In this document: one piece after another, positions 1-8,498 of the stretch
Layout of the letters: every line of letters starts with the position of its first letter
How positions within the stretch are numbered: the first letter of the stretch is position 1
NCBI GenBank assembly: GCA_002702575.1
Contig: PAAJ01000006.1
Span: forward strand, 62,001-126,000
DNA length: 64,000 bases
DNA from: Phycisphaerae bacterium
GTDB lineage: Bacteria > Planctomycetota > Phycisphaerae > Phycisphaerales > SM1A02
Direction of reading: 5' to 3'
The notes under the pieces: model-generated
Seen by the model: the letters and a program-made list of their open reading frames with translations, nothing else
The model's database searches: none
What the model was told of the DNA's origin: nothing
Made by a program: the position numbers and the translations under genes

Positions 1-57
1 TCCTCATCGGAAAACGGATTTTAAGTCCGTCGCGTCTGCCAGTTCCGCCACAGGCCC
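1..57 (-). tRNA. tRNA-Leu (UAA), 3' end cut by window edge
   Basis: Read on the minus strand, the 5' acceptor strand GGGCCTG (57 to 51) is followed by TG and a class II tRNA-Leu D-arm (GCGGAACTGGCAGACGC). An anticodon stem GACGGA...TCCGTT encloses a loop with TAA, which decodes UUA and UUG. The sequence then enters the long variable arm and leaves the window at base 1, so the T-arm and 3' acceptor strand are not visible. The D-arm is highly characteristic of leucine tRNAs. Confidence 0.9.
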
Positions 58-187
58 TGACACCAGTGTATCGACGCAAGACTCCCATTCGTATTCAAGT
101 CGGTCTACCATGGATCCCATCCGGAATATCCGGCGATGGGCCTCACAGGATCGCCTGTCTCAGCTGCTTTGCGAAGAAAGTGAAACC

Positions 188-1531
188 ATGATTTCAAGTC
201 TGTGCCTGACGCTCCTGATGCTTGCTTCTCCGGCTGTCGACACCACGTCACGGCCGGACATCGTCATGATTCTCGTCGATGACATGGGATGGGCTGATCC
301 CGGCTTCATGCCTGATGGTTCTCAGGTAACACCCAACTTGGATGCGCTTGCTGAACAAGGGATGGTCTTCACACAGGCGACGAGTAATGGGCCGAACTGT
401 GCGCCCAGCCGAGCTTGCATGATGACGGGTCAATGGTCGCCTCGTCATGGAATCTTCACGGTCGGAAATGCCAAACGTGGCAAGGCGGAGAATCGACGGA
501 TGGAGCCGCCTCAGAATCGTACCGTGCTGGCTTTGCAAGAAGAGACCATGGCCGAGCAACTTGGCAAGGCCGGCTATCGAACCGGTCACTTCGGCAAGTG
601 GCATCTGGGAAAGGACCCACTCGAACAGGGATTTGAATTCAATGTCGGTGGCAACAAGGCCGGTCATCCAAAGTCCTACTTCAGCCCGTATCGCAATGCG
701 AATCTCAAGGATGGTCCCGAGGGAGAATCCCTCACTGATCGGCTGACGGATGAGGCCATCGAATTTCTTCAGGCCGAGGACGACCGACCGGTCTTTCTGC
801 ACATGTCCTACTACACGGTCCATACGCCGCTGCAGGCGACTGATGAGGAAATCGCAGCACTGCTGAAACAGCATCCCGACTGGGACAAGAGGCAGGCAAC
901 CTACACGGCCATGGTTCAGCGGCTCGACCGGAACATCGGAAGACTGCTGGAACACGTGGACGAGCATGATGTCGTCGTTTTCTGTTCGGACAACGGCGGC
1001 CAGCCGCGCATTGGAAACATGGCCATGCTCAGAGGATCGAAGGGCATGCTGTACGAAGGCGGTATCCGCGTTCCACTGGTCATCTCGGGACAGGGTGTCG
1101 AGTCGGGTCGCACGGACCTTCCTGTGACACTTCTGGACGTGGCCCCCACCATCTACGAATGGGCTGGTATCCCCGACGATGAGCAGTCGCTTGATGGTGA
1201 CAGTCTGGTACCGGTCCTTGAAGGGTCGGATCATTCACTGGAATCCCGATCGCTGTTCTGGCATTTCCCGGCCTATCTCGAGGCCGCAGGCAAATCCGGT
1301 CCATGGCGAACAACCCCGGCGGGTGCCATCCGCGAGGGTCGATGGAAGTTGATTGAGTTCTTTGAAGATGGACGGCTGGAGCTCTACGACCTCGAGGCGG
1401 ATCCAGGAGAAACCAGAAACCTGGCCAAACAGGAACCCGAGATCCGTGAACGCCTGCATCGACTTCTGGTCGAGTGGCGAGAATCCGTCAAGGCACCGAT
1501 GCCGGTTGCACTCACTCGAGCGGCGCCCTGA
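188..1531 (+). CDS. Secreted sulfatase (arylsulfatase A family, type I formylglycine)
   Basis: A 447-residue alkaline-phosphatase-fold sulfatase, expected to hydrolyse sulfate esters outside the cytoplasm, probably on marine sulfated polysaccharide. The start at 188 is preferred over an in-frame ATG at 110 because it places a signal peptide (MISSLCLTLLMLASPA) at the N-terminus and has GAAGAAAG upstream. The metal-binding N-terminus (VDDMGWADPG) is followed by the C-A-P-S-R signature with Cys71, which is converted to formylglycine in this family. GKWHLGK and FCSDNGG supply further active-site residues. The stop shares its last base with the start of the following lipoprotein gene (TGATG), so the two are probably translated together. 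Substrate is not predictable from sequence alone. Confidence 0.93.
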   Translation: MISSLCLTLLMLASPAVDTTSRPDIVMILVDDMGWADPGFMPDGSQVTPNLDALAEQGMVFTQATSNGPNCAPSRACMMTGQWSPRHGIFTVGNAKRGKAENRRMEPPQNRTVLALQEETMAEQLGKAGYRTGHFGKWHLGKDPLEQGFEFNVGGNKAGHPKSYFSPYRNANLKDGPEGESLTDRLTDEAIEFLQAEDDRPVFLHMSYYTVHTPLQATDEEIAALLKQHPDWDKRQATYTAMVQRLDRNIGRLLEHVDEHDVVVFCSDNGGQPRIGNMAMLRGSKGMLYEGGIRVPLVISGQGVESGRTDLPVTLLDVAPTIYEWAGIPDDEQSLDGDSLVPVLEGSDHSLESRSLFWHFPAYLEAAGKSGPWRTTPAGAIREGRWKLIEFFEDGRLELYDLEADPGETRNLAKQEPEIRERLHRLLVEWRESVKAPMPVALTRAAP

Positions 1532-2031
1532 TGAAGCTCATCTCTCTCCTTCTGCTCCTGCTCACGTTTGGTCTACTGGGTTGTGACGAGGAGAATCCCT
1601 ACTTCGATTCATCGAACTGGAACATGAACCAGACGGTTGATCGTCTCGCCCGCATCGTCCAGAACGAAAACTCGTTGATTCTGGAAGCTCGTGACTCCAA
1701 TGGTCTTTCGGAGACTTCGCGACGTGATCTCTGGGCGCTCTTCATGGATGAATGCGACATTGGATTTGAAGTCTGGGTCAGATTGAGAAGGAACCGACGT
1801 CTGGTCTCACCGTTCTGCGAGGCGTATTCGATCAAGGTCGCCCCACTCTTGGAGCAGCGAGCCGAACTGCAGGTACAGGGATCGGACGTGGATATCTTCT
1901 ATTTGAAAGCCGTTGCCCCGAATCCGACTGCGGGAATCGAATTCGAGAGCCGATTCAAGGCGTTTGGCGCACGAGCGCTTCAGGAGCGATGCCTGGACCG
2001 GGAAGGTTACCGACAACGTCACTGGCCCTGA
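1531..2031 (+). CDS. Small lipoprotein of unknown function
   Basis: A 166-residue protein with a textbook lipoprotein signal: a positively charged MK, a run of leucines and the lipobox LLGC with Cys18. Asp follows the cysteine. The mature part is charged, with several Arg/Glu stretches and two or three further cysteines, and matches no family I recognise. The start at 1531 is chosen over an upstream in-frame one at 1474 because it begins exactly at the lipoprotein signal and overlaps the sulfatase stop as TGATG. The position suggests a sulfatase partner or surface anchor, but that is inference. Its 3' end overlaps the convergent gene on the other strand by 13 bp. Confidence 0.75.
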   Translation: MKLISLLLLLLTFGLLGCDEENPYFDSSNWNMNQTVDRLARIVQNENSLILEARDSNGLSETSRRDLWALFMDECDIGFEVWVRLRRNRRLVSPFCEAYSIKVAPLLEQRAELQVQGSDVDIFYLKAVAPNPTAGIEFESRFKAFGARALQERCLDREGYRQRHWP

Positions 2032-3080
2032 GTCGTCCCTTCGACGTCAACCTGATTCCGAAGTGTTCTTCCAACATCCGATTTCGATCGATCCGAACGG
2101 GGTGCCGAAGCTCTGATCGCGATGCTGGCCATGTTCGTCGCCGCTTCGGAGAGGTAATGCATCTTGTCTTTCCGCTGTGAGCGGCTGAACCAGCGACCGC
2201 TCTCTCCCTGGTTCGCCTTGAGCCAATCGACTGCGCGATCAATCACCTCCTGGTCATCATGTCCACTTCGTGACAGGATCCAGATCGCAAATGCCGTGGG
2301 ATACGCTTCACTCACATCCAGCTGCGATGAACCGTCGGACCGTGGCCAATCGCCCAGGGAAGCCATGCACCATCCACCATCTTCTTCCTGCTTGGACAGA
2401 AGTTCGTTTCGGTAGTCTGCGAGAACATCGGGCGACAAGGTGATGCCGTTCTCGGCATGCGCCCAGAGCAACATGCCTTTCTGGTGCAGGTTCTGTGGCG
2501 GGTTCTTCGACAACCATGTCTGCAACGCTGCTTGTGCAGTCTTGACGGTGTCCTTCTGGCGGTACTCCTCCGGTGCTCGGCCAAGTGTCAAGGCCATGAG
2601 TGTCACACCGAAATGATGGTCGCTTTCATAGGGTGGCCAGTTGCAGGCCAGCCAATCCGGCCAGTGGCCCGATACGTCCTGAAGAGACAGTGCGTGATCC
2701 AGGGCACGTTGAACCTCCGGGGTGAATGTGCCGAATCGGACACTGTCACCCAACGCCAGAAAACAGGCGGCCGCAACCATGCCTTCGACCGCGCCATACT
2801 GGCCCCTTGGTTCCAGCTCCTCACTGATGTAGCGGTCGAGATACTCCAGTGCGAATGCCCGAGCTTCGCGCCATGGTTCGCCCGCGGGTTCCATGGCTCC
2901 AGTCAGCAGATACAGACCGTTCGTGTGGCATGACACGCAGTTGTACGTCTGGACCCATTTTCCCGATGCCTCTGCGAGATAGCGATCCGCAGCCTTCAGG
3001 GAAAACTCGCCGATAGGCTCCTGGAGTCCGGGACTGCTCATGCAGATCAAGGTCGTCCAGATCCATGAATTCAAGACCAT
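2019..3080 (-). CDS. Secreted squalene-cyclase-like (alpha/alpha toroid) protein with CxxCH
   Basis: A 353-residue exported protein. The N-terminus is a plausible signal peptide, followed by a C-V-S-C-H motif at residues 48-52, the minimal heme c attachment sequence. The remainder has the alternating helices and glycine/tryptophan QW-like motifs (QEEDGGW, NQGESGRW, QDVSGHWPDW) of the terpene cyclase/prenyltransferase toroid fold. No DxDD cyclase acid motif is visible, so cyclase activity is unlikely. The start is at the ATG at 3080, whose A is the last base of the sulfatase stop (TGATG); a GTG at 3083 is the alternative. Coupling with a sulfatase suggests a shared periplasmic role, possibly redox or structural. 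Confidence 0.72.
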   Translation of the reverse strand: MVLNSWIWTTLICMSSPGLQEPIGEFSLKAADRYLAEASGKWVQTYNCVSCHTNGLYLLTGAMEPAGEPWREARAFALEYLDRYISEELEPRGQYGAVEGMVAAACFLALGDSVRFGTFTPEVQRALDHALSLQDVSGHWPDWLACNWPPYESDHHFGVTLMALTLGRAPEEYRQKDTVKTAQAALQTWLSKNPPQNLHQKGMLLWAHAENGITLSPDVLADYRNELLSKQEEDGGWCMASLGDWPRSDGSSQLDVSEAYPTAFAIWILSRSGHDDQEVIDRAVDWLKANQGESGRWFSRSQRKDKMHYLSEAATNMASIAIRASAPRSDRSKSDVGRTLRNQVDVEGTTQGQ

Positions 3081-4564
3081 CACGAATCGTTCGCTTCCTG
3101 CTCGACCTTGTAATCAATCGTCGGCAAGGGAAAGATCTCGGATGGCTCATGGTAGGTATCCATCAGATCCGACATTCGAGCAACGATGTCCGGATGCTTG
3201 GACGCGACATTCTTCTGCTCGCCGATATCCGATTCGAGATCAAACAACTGGATGGTCGTGTTGCCTTTCTTCAAACCGGTGCGGACCGCTTTCCACCGCC
3301 CCATTCGCATGGCCTGCTTGGATCCGATCTCCCAGTACAAGGCCTCATGGGCCTCCTGCGATCCACCAGTCAGCGTCGGGAGAAAGGACTTTCCGTCACA
3401 GGCTGGTGATTCGGCACCGGCCACTTCAGCAAGTGTCGGAAGCACATCATGAAAACCGCTCACATGATCAGTGGTGCTTCCGGCGGCAACTTGGCCCGGC
3501 CATCGAACAACCATCGGGACACGAATGCCGCCTTCATAGAGGGATCCCTTGAGCCCTCTCAGAACACCCGTGCTGTCGAAGAAGTCGTAGTCGACTCCAC
3601 CGGCATAGGTCGTCCCGTTGTCACTGGAGACGATGACGATGGTGTTGTCTGAAAGACCCTGCTTCTCAAGTTCATCAAGCAGGGCGCCGATCTCGGCATC
3701 CAGTCTCGTGATCATGGCCGCATAGGCAGCCCGTGGTCTCGGATGGGGAAGATAGCTCTTCTGCCCGAGATAATGCGTGGTATCCCATTCCCGTGGATAG
3801 GCTTCGATGTCTTCGATCGGTGCCTGAATCGCGACATGGGGAATCGGGCTGGCGTAATACAGGAAGAAGGGTTCGTCCGAATGATCGCGGATGAACTGAA
3901 CGGCTTCATCCCGCATGTAGTCCGGGGCATAATCCTTGCGATCGTATCTGGCTCGATACGCTTCTTCATTCTCGAGCGGAGCCTGAATCTTCTGATGAGC
4001 CCGGTAGTACTCGCCATCGTTGAGGACATGTTTCTCTTCGTTTCGCCAGAGATGGGCTGGATAGTAGTTGTGAGCCTTGCGCTGACACAGGTATCCGTAG
4101 AAATGGTCAAAGCCCTGCTTGTTCGGATGACCGATCGTGTCCGGTCCCCCGAGCCCCCATTTGCCGATGCAGGCGGTGGCATAGCCCTGGTCCTTGAGAA
4201 TCTCGGCAATGGTGACTTCCTCATCGGGCAACGGATACTGTCCCTCGGGTTCATCCGCTCCCCAGCCTCCGTTTTCCCAGTTGTTCCGGACAACGGAATG
4301 ACCGGTGTGCTTTCCGGTCAGCAACACGCATCTCGAAGGTGCGCAGACCGTGCTTCCGGAGTAGTGCTGGGTGAATCGCATCCCTTCCCGAGCAAGCTGA
4401 TCGATGTACGGGGTCTGGATCTTGTCCTGTCCATAACAACCCACCTCGTTCCAACCCAGATCATCTGCGAGGACGTAGATGATGTTCGGTCGTGTCGGGG
4501 TCGATGTATCCGCAAGCGCACTGCCGGACAACAGAAAAACGATCAAGGTGAGCATCTTCATCAT
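3080..4564 (-). CDS. Secreted sulfatase (arylsulfatase A family)
   Basis: A 494-residue type I sulfatase with a signal peptide (MMKMLTLIVFLLSGSALA) and an N-terminal metal-binding segment ADDLGWNEVGCYG. The C-A-P-S-R-C-V-L-L-T-G signature holds the cysteine that becomes formylglycine. GKWGLGG and SSDNGT are the usual later active-site motifs. It is distinct in sequence from the sulfatase at 188-1531, so the two likely act on different esters. It is first in a two-gene unit with the toroid protein and is divergent from the L-2-hydroxyglutarate oxidase gene, with 57 bp between starts. Extracellular or periplasmic desulfation of polysaccharide is the probable role; substrate is undetermined. Confidence 0.93.
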   Translation of the reverse strand: MMKMLTLIVFLLSGSALADTSTPTRPNIIYVLADDLGWNEVGCYGQDKIQTPYIDQLAREGMRFTQHYSGSTVCAPSRCVLLTGKHTGHSVVRNNWENGGWGADEPEGQYPLPDEEVTIAEILKDQGYATACIGKWGLGGPDTIGHPNKQGFDHFYGYLCQRKAHNYYPAHLWRNEEKHVLNDGEYYRAHQKIQAPLENEEAYRARYDRKDYAPDYMRDEAVQFIRDHSDEPFFLYYASPIPHVAIQAPIEDIEAYPREWDTTHYLGQKSYLPHPRPRAAYAAMITRLDAEIGALLDELEKQGLSDNTIVIVSSDNGTTYAGGVDYDFFDSTGVLRGLKGSLYEGGIRVPMVVRWPGQVAAGSTTDHVSGFHDVLPTLAEVAGAESPACDGKSFLPTLTGGSQEAHEALYWEIGSKQAMRMGRWKAVRTGLKKGNTTIQLFDLESDIGEQKNVASKHPDIVARMSDLMDTYHEPSEIFPLPTIDYKVEQEANDS

Positions 4565-4621
4565 GCTCGGAGTCTACTCTCCGCCACTCCTGTGGTGGGA
4601 TTGATTCGCTAGGCTTTTGAC

Positions 4622-5827
4622 ATGACGACCCGGATTACCATCGTTGGCGCCGGCATCATCGGACTGGCAACGGCCCGGGCGATCAATCGCAGATTGCCGG
4701 AAGCCGCCGTCACGGTCGTCGACAAGGCATCGACTGTCGCTGCACACCAGAGTGGTCACAATTCGGGCGTACTCCATTCGGGGATCTACTACACGCCCGG
4801 CTCCATGCGGGCGAGAACCTGTCGTGAAGGCCTGCAGCTGATGGAGGCCTACTGTGATGAGAACCAGATTCCATGGAAACGATGCGGCAAAGTCATCGTG
4901 GCAACGCGTGAAGATGAATTGAAACGACTCGACGCACTTCGGTCACGCGGTCTGGAGAATGGCGTCGACTGCACCAAGATCGATCGACAGGCGCTTGGAG
5001 ACATCGAGCCGCATGTGAACGGTCTTGCCGGACTGCATGTTCCCAGCACCGGAGTCGTCGATTATGTCTCGGTCTGCCAGACGCTTGCCCGGGAACTGAA
5101 CGGTCACGGAAAACTGTTGTTGAATCAGGGCGTCCGACGGATCGAGCGTCGCAGTGGTCACGCCCGGATCATCACGGATGGTGCTCAATGGGACAGTGAT
5201 CTCGTCATCAGCTGCTGTGGTCTGCATGCTGATCGTGTTGCACGGGCTTCGGGAACTCGATCCGGAATTCGAATTCTGCCGTTTCGAGGCGAGTACTGGA
5301 AACTGCGACCAACAGCTGCTCCCATGGTGCGAGGCCTGGTCTACCCGGTCCCGGATCCAGCCATGCCGTTCCTGGGTGTTCATTTCACGAGAACCATCCA
5401 TGACGATGTCGAAGCCGGACCCAGTGCCGTGCCGGCGTTGTCAAGAGAAGGCTACCGTTGGGGTGATATCAACCTGTTCGATGCGATGGAGTCCGCTTGT
5501 GCACTCCGAACATGGAAACTCGCGGCACGTTGGTGGAAGAACGGTCTTGGAGAGATCCATCGTTCCCTCTCGTCCACTCAGGCACTGCAGTCCATGCGAC
5601 ACCTGCTGCCGGAACTGGGCGCCGGTGACATCGAGCGATCCGTATCGGGCGTCCGCGCTCAAGCCGTTGACAGAGATGGTCGGCTGATCGATGATTTTCT
5701 CATCGAAGCCGATGGACCCGTCATCCATGTGCTCAATGCGCCATCCCCGGCAGCAACGGCATCCCTGGCCATCGCCGAGCAGATCGTGGATCGTGGTCTC
5801 GTTCAACTCGAATCTCGGGAAGACTGA
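4622..5827 (+). CDS. lhgO: L-2-hydroxyglutarate oxidase, FAD-dependent
   Basis: A 401-residue member of the DAO family. The N-terminus contains the FAD-binding Rossmann motif VGAGIIGL (residues 8-15) and then VDKAS. The family-specific stretch AHQSGHNSGVLHSGIYY is present and matches the LhgO/L2HGDH group very closely. The enzyme oxidises L-2-hydroxyglutarate to 2-oxoglutarate and passes electrons to the membrane quinone pool. Later motifs FRGEYW and SGVRAQAVDRDG also fit. Length equals the family norm. It is divergent from the adjacent sulfatase, so the 57-bp gap must hold both promoters. It stands alone as a metabolic repair or dehydrogenation enzyme with no functional link to its neighbours. 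Confidence 0.9.
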   Translation: MTTRITIVGAGIIGLATARAINRRLPEAAVTVVDKASTVAAHQSGHNSGVLHSGIYYTPGSMRARTCREGLQLMEAYCDENQIPWKRCGKVIVATREDELKRLDALRSRGLENGVDCTKIDRQALGDIEPHVNGLAGLHVPSTGVVDYVSVCQTLARELNGHGKLLLNQGVRRIERRSGHARIITDGAQWDSDLVISCCGLHADRVARASGTRSGIRILPFRGEYWKLRPTAAPMVRGLVYPVPDPAMPFLGVHFTRTIHDDVEAGPSAVPALSREGYRWGDINLFDAMESACALRTWKLAARWWKNGLGEIHRSLSSTQALQSMRHLLPELGAGDIERSVSGVRAQAVDRDGRLIDDFLIEADGPVIHVLNAPSPAATASLAIAEQIVDRGLVQLESRED

Positions 5828-5998
5828 TTGCATGCCTTTCCCGGATGTCGCCCGAGCGGCAGAACCGTGAAGCAACTCGGATCGAGTGAGCAGTGAGCGA
5901 ACCGGATGATGCCGTCGAATCCGTTGGATTTCCTCATCACATGGGTACTGCATGGGATCGGTCCATGGCGATAGCATGCACACAGGAGGAAGTTGTTC

Positions 5999-8458
5999 AT
6001 GCTCATCGCGCTGCTCGCTCATGCCTGTCTTGCCGTCACACCAGATGCCATTGAGCTGTCTGAACCGATCTGCATCGATTCGACAGGTTCCCGTTGGCGA
6101 AGACCCGTCCATACCGATGTCCTGGAACATGCCATCGTCAATGGCGAGTGGAACATGCCGGTGATCGGTGACACCCTCGAACGCCCCGATGGCAGAACGC
6201 TGAGCTGGAGGCCGCTGCGGGAACAGGAAAGTCGAGGGCCGCGTGGAGGCTATGTGCTCTACACCTTCGACTCCGACGAGTCCTTTCCCGCCATGCTGGA
6301 TGCGCGTGGACACTCCATGGCCTATGTCAATGGCGAGCCCCGCGGAGGCGATGTCTACAACCGTGGTTCCATGCGCATGCCGTTCATGGTTCGGACCGGC
6401 CGGAATGAACTGCTCTTCCGAACAGGTCGAGGACCGCTGTCTCCTGTCGTTCGATCCGCCGACACCATCGGCATGGAGGAAATGACCGGTCATCGCGATC
6501 GAGTCGCCTTCATTGGCAAGCAGGATCGCACCCTGCCGGATCTCGTCACAGGTGAGCCCATCGATGTTCTGGGCAGCGTACTGGTCTACAACGTCGACCC
6601 GGACAGCCGATCAGGGCTTGTGCTCGAGACCGTGATCGATGGTGAAACCACGCGAAATGAAATCGTCTCGCTGCAACCACTGTCATTTCTGAAAGTCCCT
6701 TTCCAGATCAAATCCTCTCGCCCAGTGGAAGGTGATTCCGTTTCGGTGACGCTCAGGCTGCTGGATGGGGATGACGTTCTTGACGAAGACGCCATCAACC
6801 TGAAGGTCAAGTCTCCGACCGATCTGCATCGTCGAACGTTCATGAGTGATATCGATGGGAGTGTCCAGTACTACGCCGTTCGGCCTGCCAACTCCGACAA
6901 GGAAGCGCTTCCGGGAATCGCCTTGTCTCTTCATGGCGCTTCCGTCGAGGCGCAGAGGCAGGCTTCCTGCTATCGATCACGAGACTGGGTCCATGTCGTG
7001 GCACCGACCAATCGTCGACCATTCGGATTCGATTGGGAGCACTGGGGTCGAATGGATGCCATGGAAGTCCTTGAAGACGCTGCCGAGCGATATCCCAACA
7101 ACCCCCGTCGCCGTTGGCTGACAGGACATTCCATGGGTGGCCATGGAACCTGGCAGCTTGGAGCAACTTTGCCTGATCAATGGTCGGCCATCGCACCAAG
7201 TGCCGGCTGGATCTCCTTCTGGACCTATGGTGGTCCGGATCGATATGAACGGGATGGTGGCGTGAAGGAAATACTCCACCGTGCCGCCAATCCAAGTGAC
7301 ACCCTCTTGATGAAGGAAAACCTTGATCAACTCGGGATCTACATCCTCCATGGCGATTCGGATGAAACGGTTCCAGTCGAACAAGCCAGGGAAATGCGAC
7401 GGGTCCTCGCCGATTTCCATACGGACTGGGCCTACTACGAGGAACCCGGAGCCGGACACTGGTGGGGTGATCAATGCATGGACTGGCCCGCATTGTTCAC
7501 TTTCCTCAAGGATCATCAGCTTCCTGAAGAAGGTGAGATCGACCGGATCCGGTTCACGACAGTTGATCCGGGCGGTTCTGCGACAAGCAACTGGGTTCGA
7601 ATCGATGCACAGAACATGGCATTGGAGCCCAGTCGAGTCGATCTTCAACTGGACCGGAAAAACGGAACGCTCAAAGGCAGCACGAACAATGTGTCCAGGC
7701 TCTCGTTGGATTCCACGATCATGGACGAACATGCGGAATCCCTGGATCTCGAGCTGGATGGCAGCACACTCACGATCTCCCGGCTCCCGAATGCCGAACG
7801 CATTCATCTTGACCGGGATGGAGATCGCTGGTCTGCCATCGACCGTCCGTCTGCGGACTTGAAGGGCCCCCATCGCTCCGGACCGTTTCGCGATGCCTTC
7901 AACAACAATGTGCTGCTGGTCTACGGAACCCGGGGCACCCCGGAGGAAACCGCTCGCCTGGCGGCCAGGGCACGGCTGGATTCGGAACGATGGTGGTACC
8001 GTGGCAACGGATTCATGCCCTATGTTCCGGACACCGAATTCGATCCGGCGACTGAGCTCGATCGCAACATCGTCCTCTATGGCAATGCCGATACGAATGC
8101 TCACTGGGATGCGTTGCTGCCCGACAGTCCTGTGATGATTCAACGTGATCGCGTGATGATCGGAGACCAGTCCTGGCCGGGTGATGATCTGGCAGCCGTG
8201 TTCATCCGACCCCGACCGGGAAGTGATCTGGCCAGTGTCGGCGTGATCTCGGGGAGCGGCTCGGCAGGCGATCGTCTGACCGAGCAGCTGCCGGTTTTCT
8301 TTGCAGGTGTCGGATGGCCGGACTGGATGGTCTTGGATTCCAGTACGCTGTTGCAAGGAACCGATGGCATCATCGGAACAGGGTTCTTCGCTGAAGACTG
8401 GTCCCTTGATATGGATCAATCCGCTTTCCGGAATGATCTTGAGATTCAGTCTCAATGA
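5999..8458 (+). CDS. Secreted prolyl-oligopeptidase-like alpha/beta hydrolase
   Basis: An 819-residue exported hydrolase. AGGAGGA at 5984-5990 lies 8 nt before the ATG at 5999, which begins a signal peptide (MLIALLAHACLA); a TTG at 5993 is too close to be the start. An N-terminal beta-rich domain of about 270 residues precedes the hydrolase core. The nucleophile elbow GHSMGGHG gives Ser, HGDSDETVP supplies the acid Asp, and GAGHWWGD the His, so the triad appears intact. A beta-rich C-terminal region of about 300 residues has no assignment. The family includes peptidases and feruloyl or acetyl esterases; with sulfatases nearby, an esterase acting on decorated polysaccharide is reasonable but unproven. 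Confidence 0.8.
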   Translation: MLIALLAHACLAVTPDAIELSEPICIDSTGSRWRRPVHTDVLEHAIVNGEWNMPVIGDTLERPDGRTLSWRPLREQESRGPRGGYVLYTFDSDESFPAMLDARGHSMAYVNGEPRGGDVYNRGSMRMPFMVRTGRNELLFRTGRGPLSPVVRSADTIGMEEMTGHRDRVAFIGKQDRTLPDLVTGEPIDVLGSVLVYNVDPDSRSGLVLETVIDGETTRNEIVSLQPLSFLKVPFQIKSSRPVEGDSVSVTLRLLDGDDVLDEDAINLKVKSPTDLHRRTFMSDIDGSVQYYAVRPANSDKEALPGIALSLHGASVEAQRQASCYRSRDWVHVVAPTNRRPFGFDWEHWGRMDAMEVLEDAAERYPNNPRRRWLTGHSMGGHGTWQLGATLPDQWSAIAPSAGWISFWTYGGPDRYERDGGVKEILHRAANPSDTLLMKENLDQLGIYILHGDSDETVPVEQAREMRRVLADFHTDWAYYEEPGAGHWWGDQCMDWPALFTFLKDHQLPEEGEIDRIRFTTVDPGGSATSNWVRIDAQNMALEPSRVDLQLDRKNGTLKGSTNNVSRLSLDSTIMDEHAESLDLELDGSTLTISRLPNAERIHLDRDGDRWSAIDRPSADLKGPHRSGPFRDAFNNNVLLVYGTRGTPEETARLAARARLDSERWWYRGNGFMPYVPDTEFDPATELDRNIVLYGNADTNAHWDALLPDSPVMIQRDRVMIGDQSWPGDDLAAVFIRPRPGSDLASVGVISGSGSAGDRLTEQLPVFFAGVGWPDWMVLDSSTLLQGTDGIIGTGFFAEDWSLDMDQSAFRNDLEIQSQ

Positions 8459-8498
8459 ATCGACTCGCGTGCTTTGCTAACTGCTCTGGAGATCCAAG

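Noticed and set aside
6977-8455. 492-residue minus-strand reading frame
   Set aside because: Antisense to the secreted hydrolase, with irregular composition and no motif.
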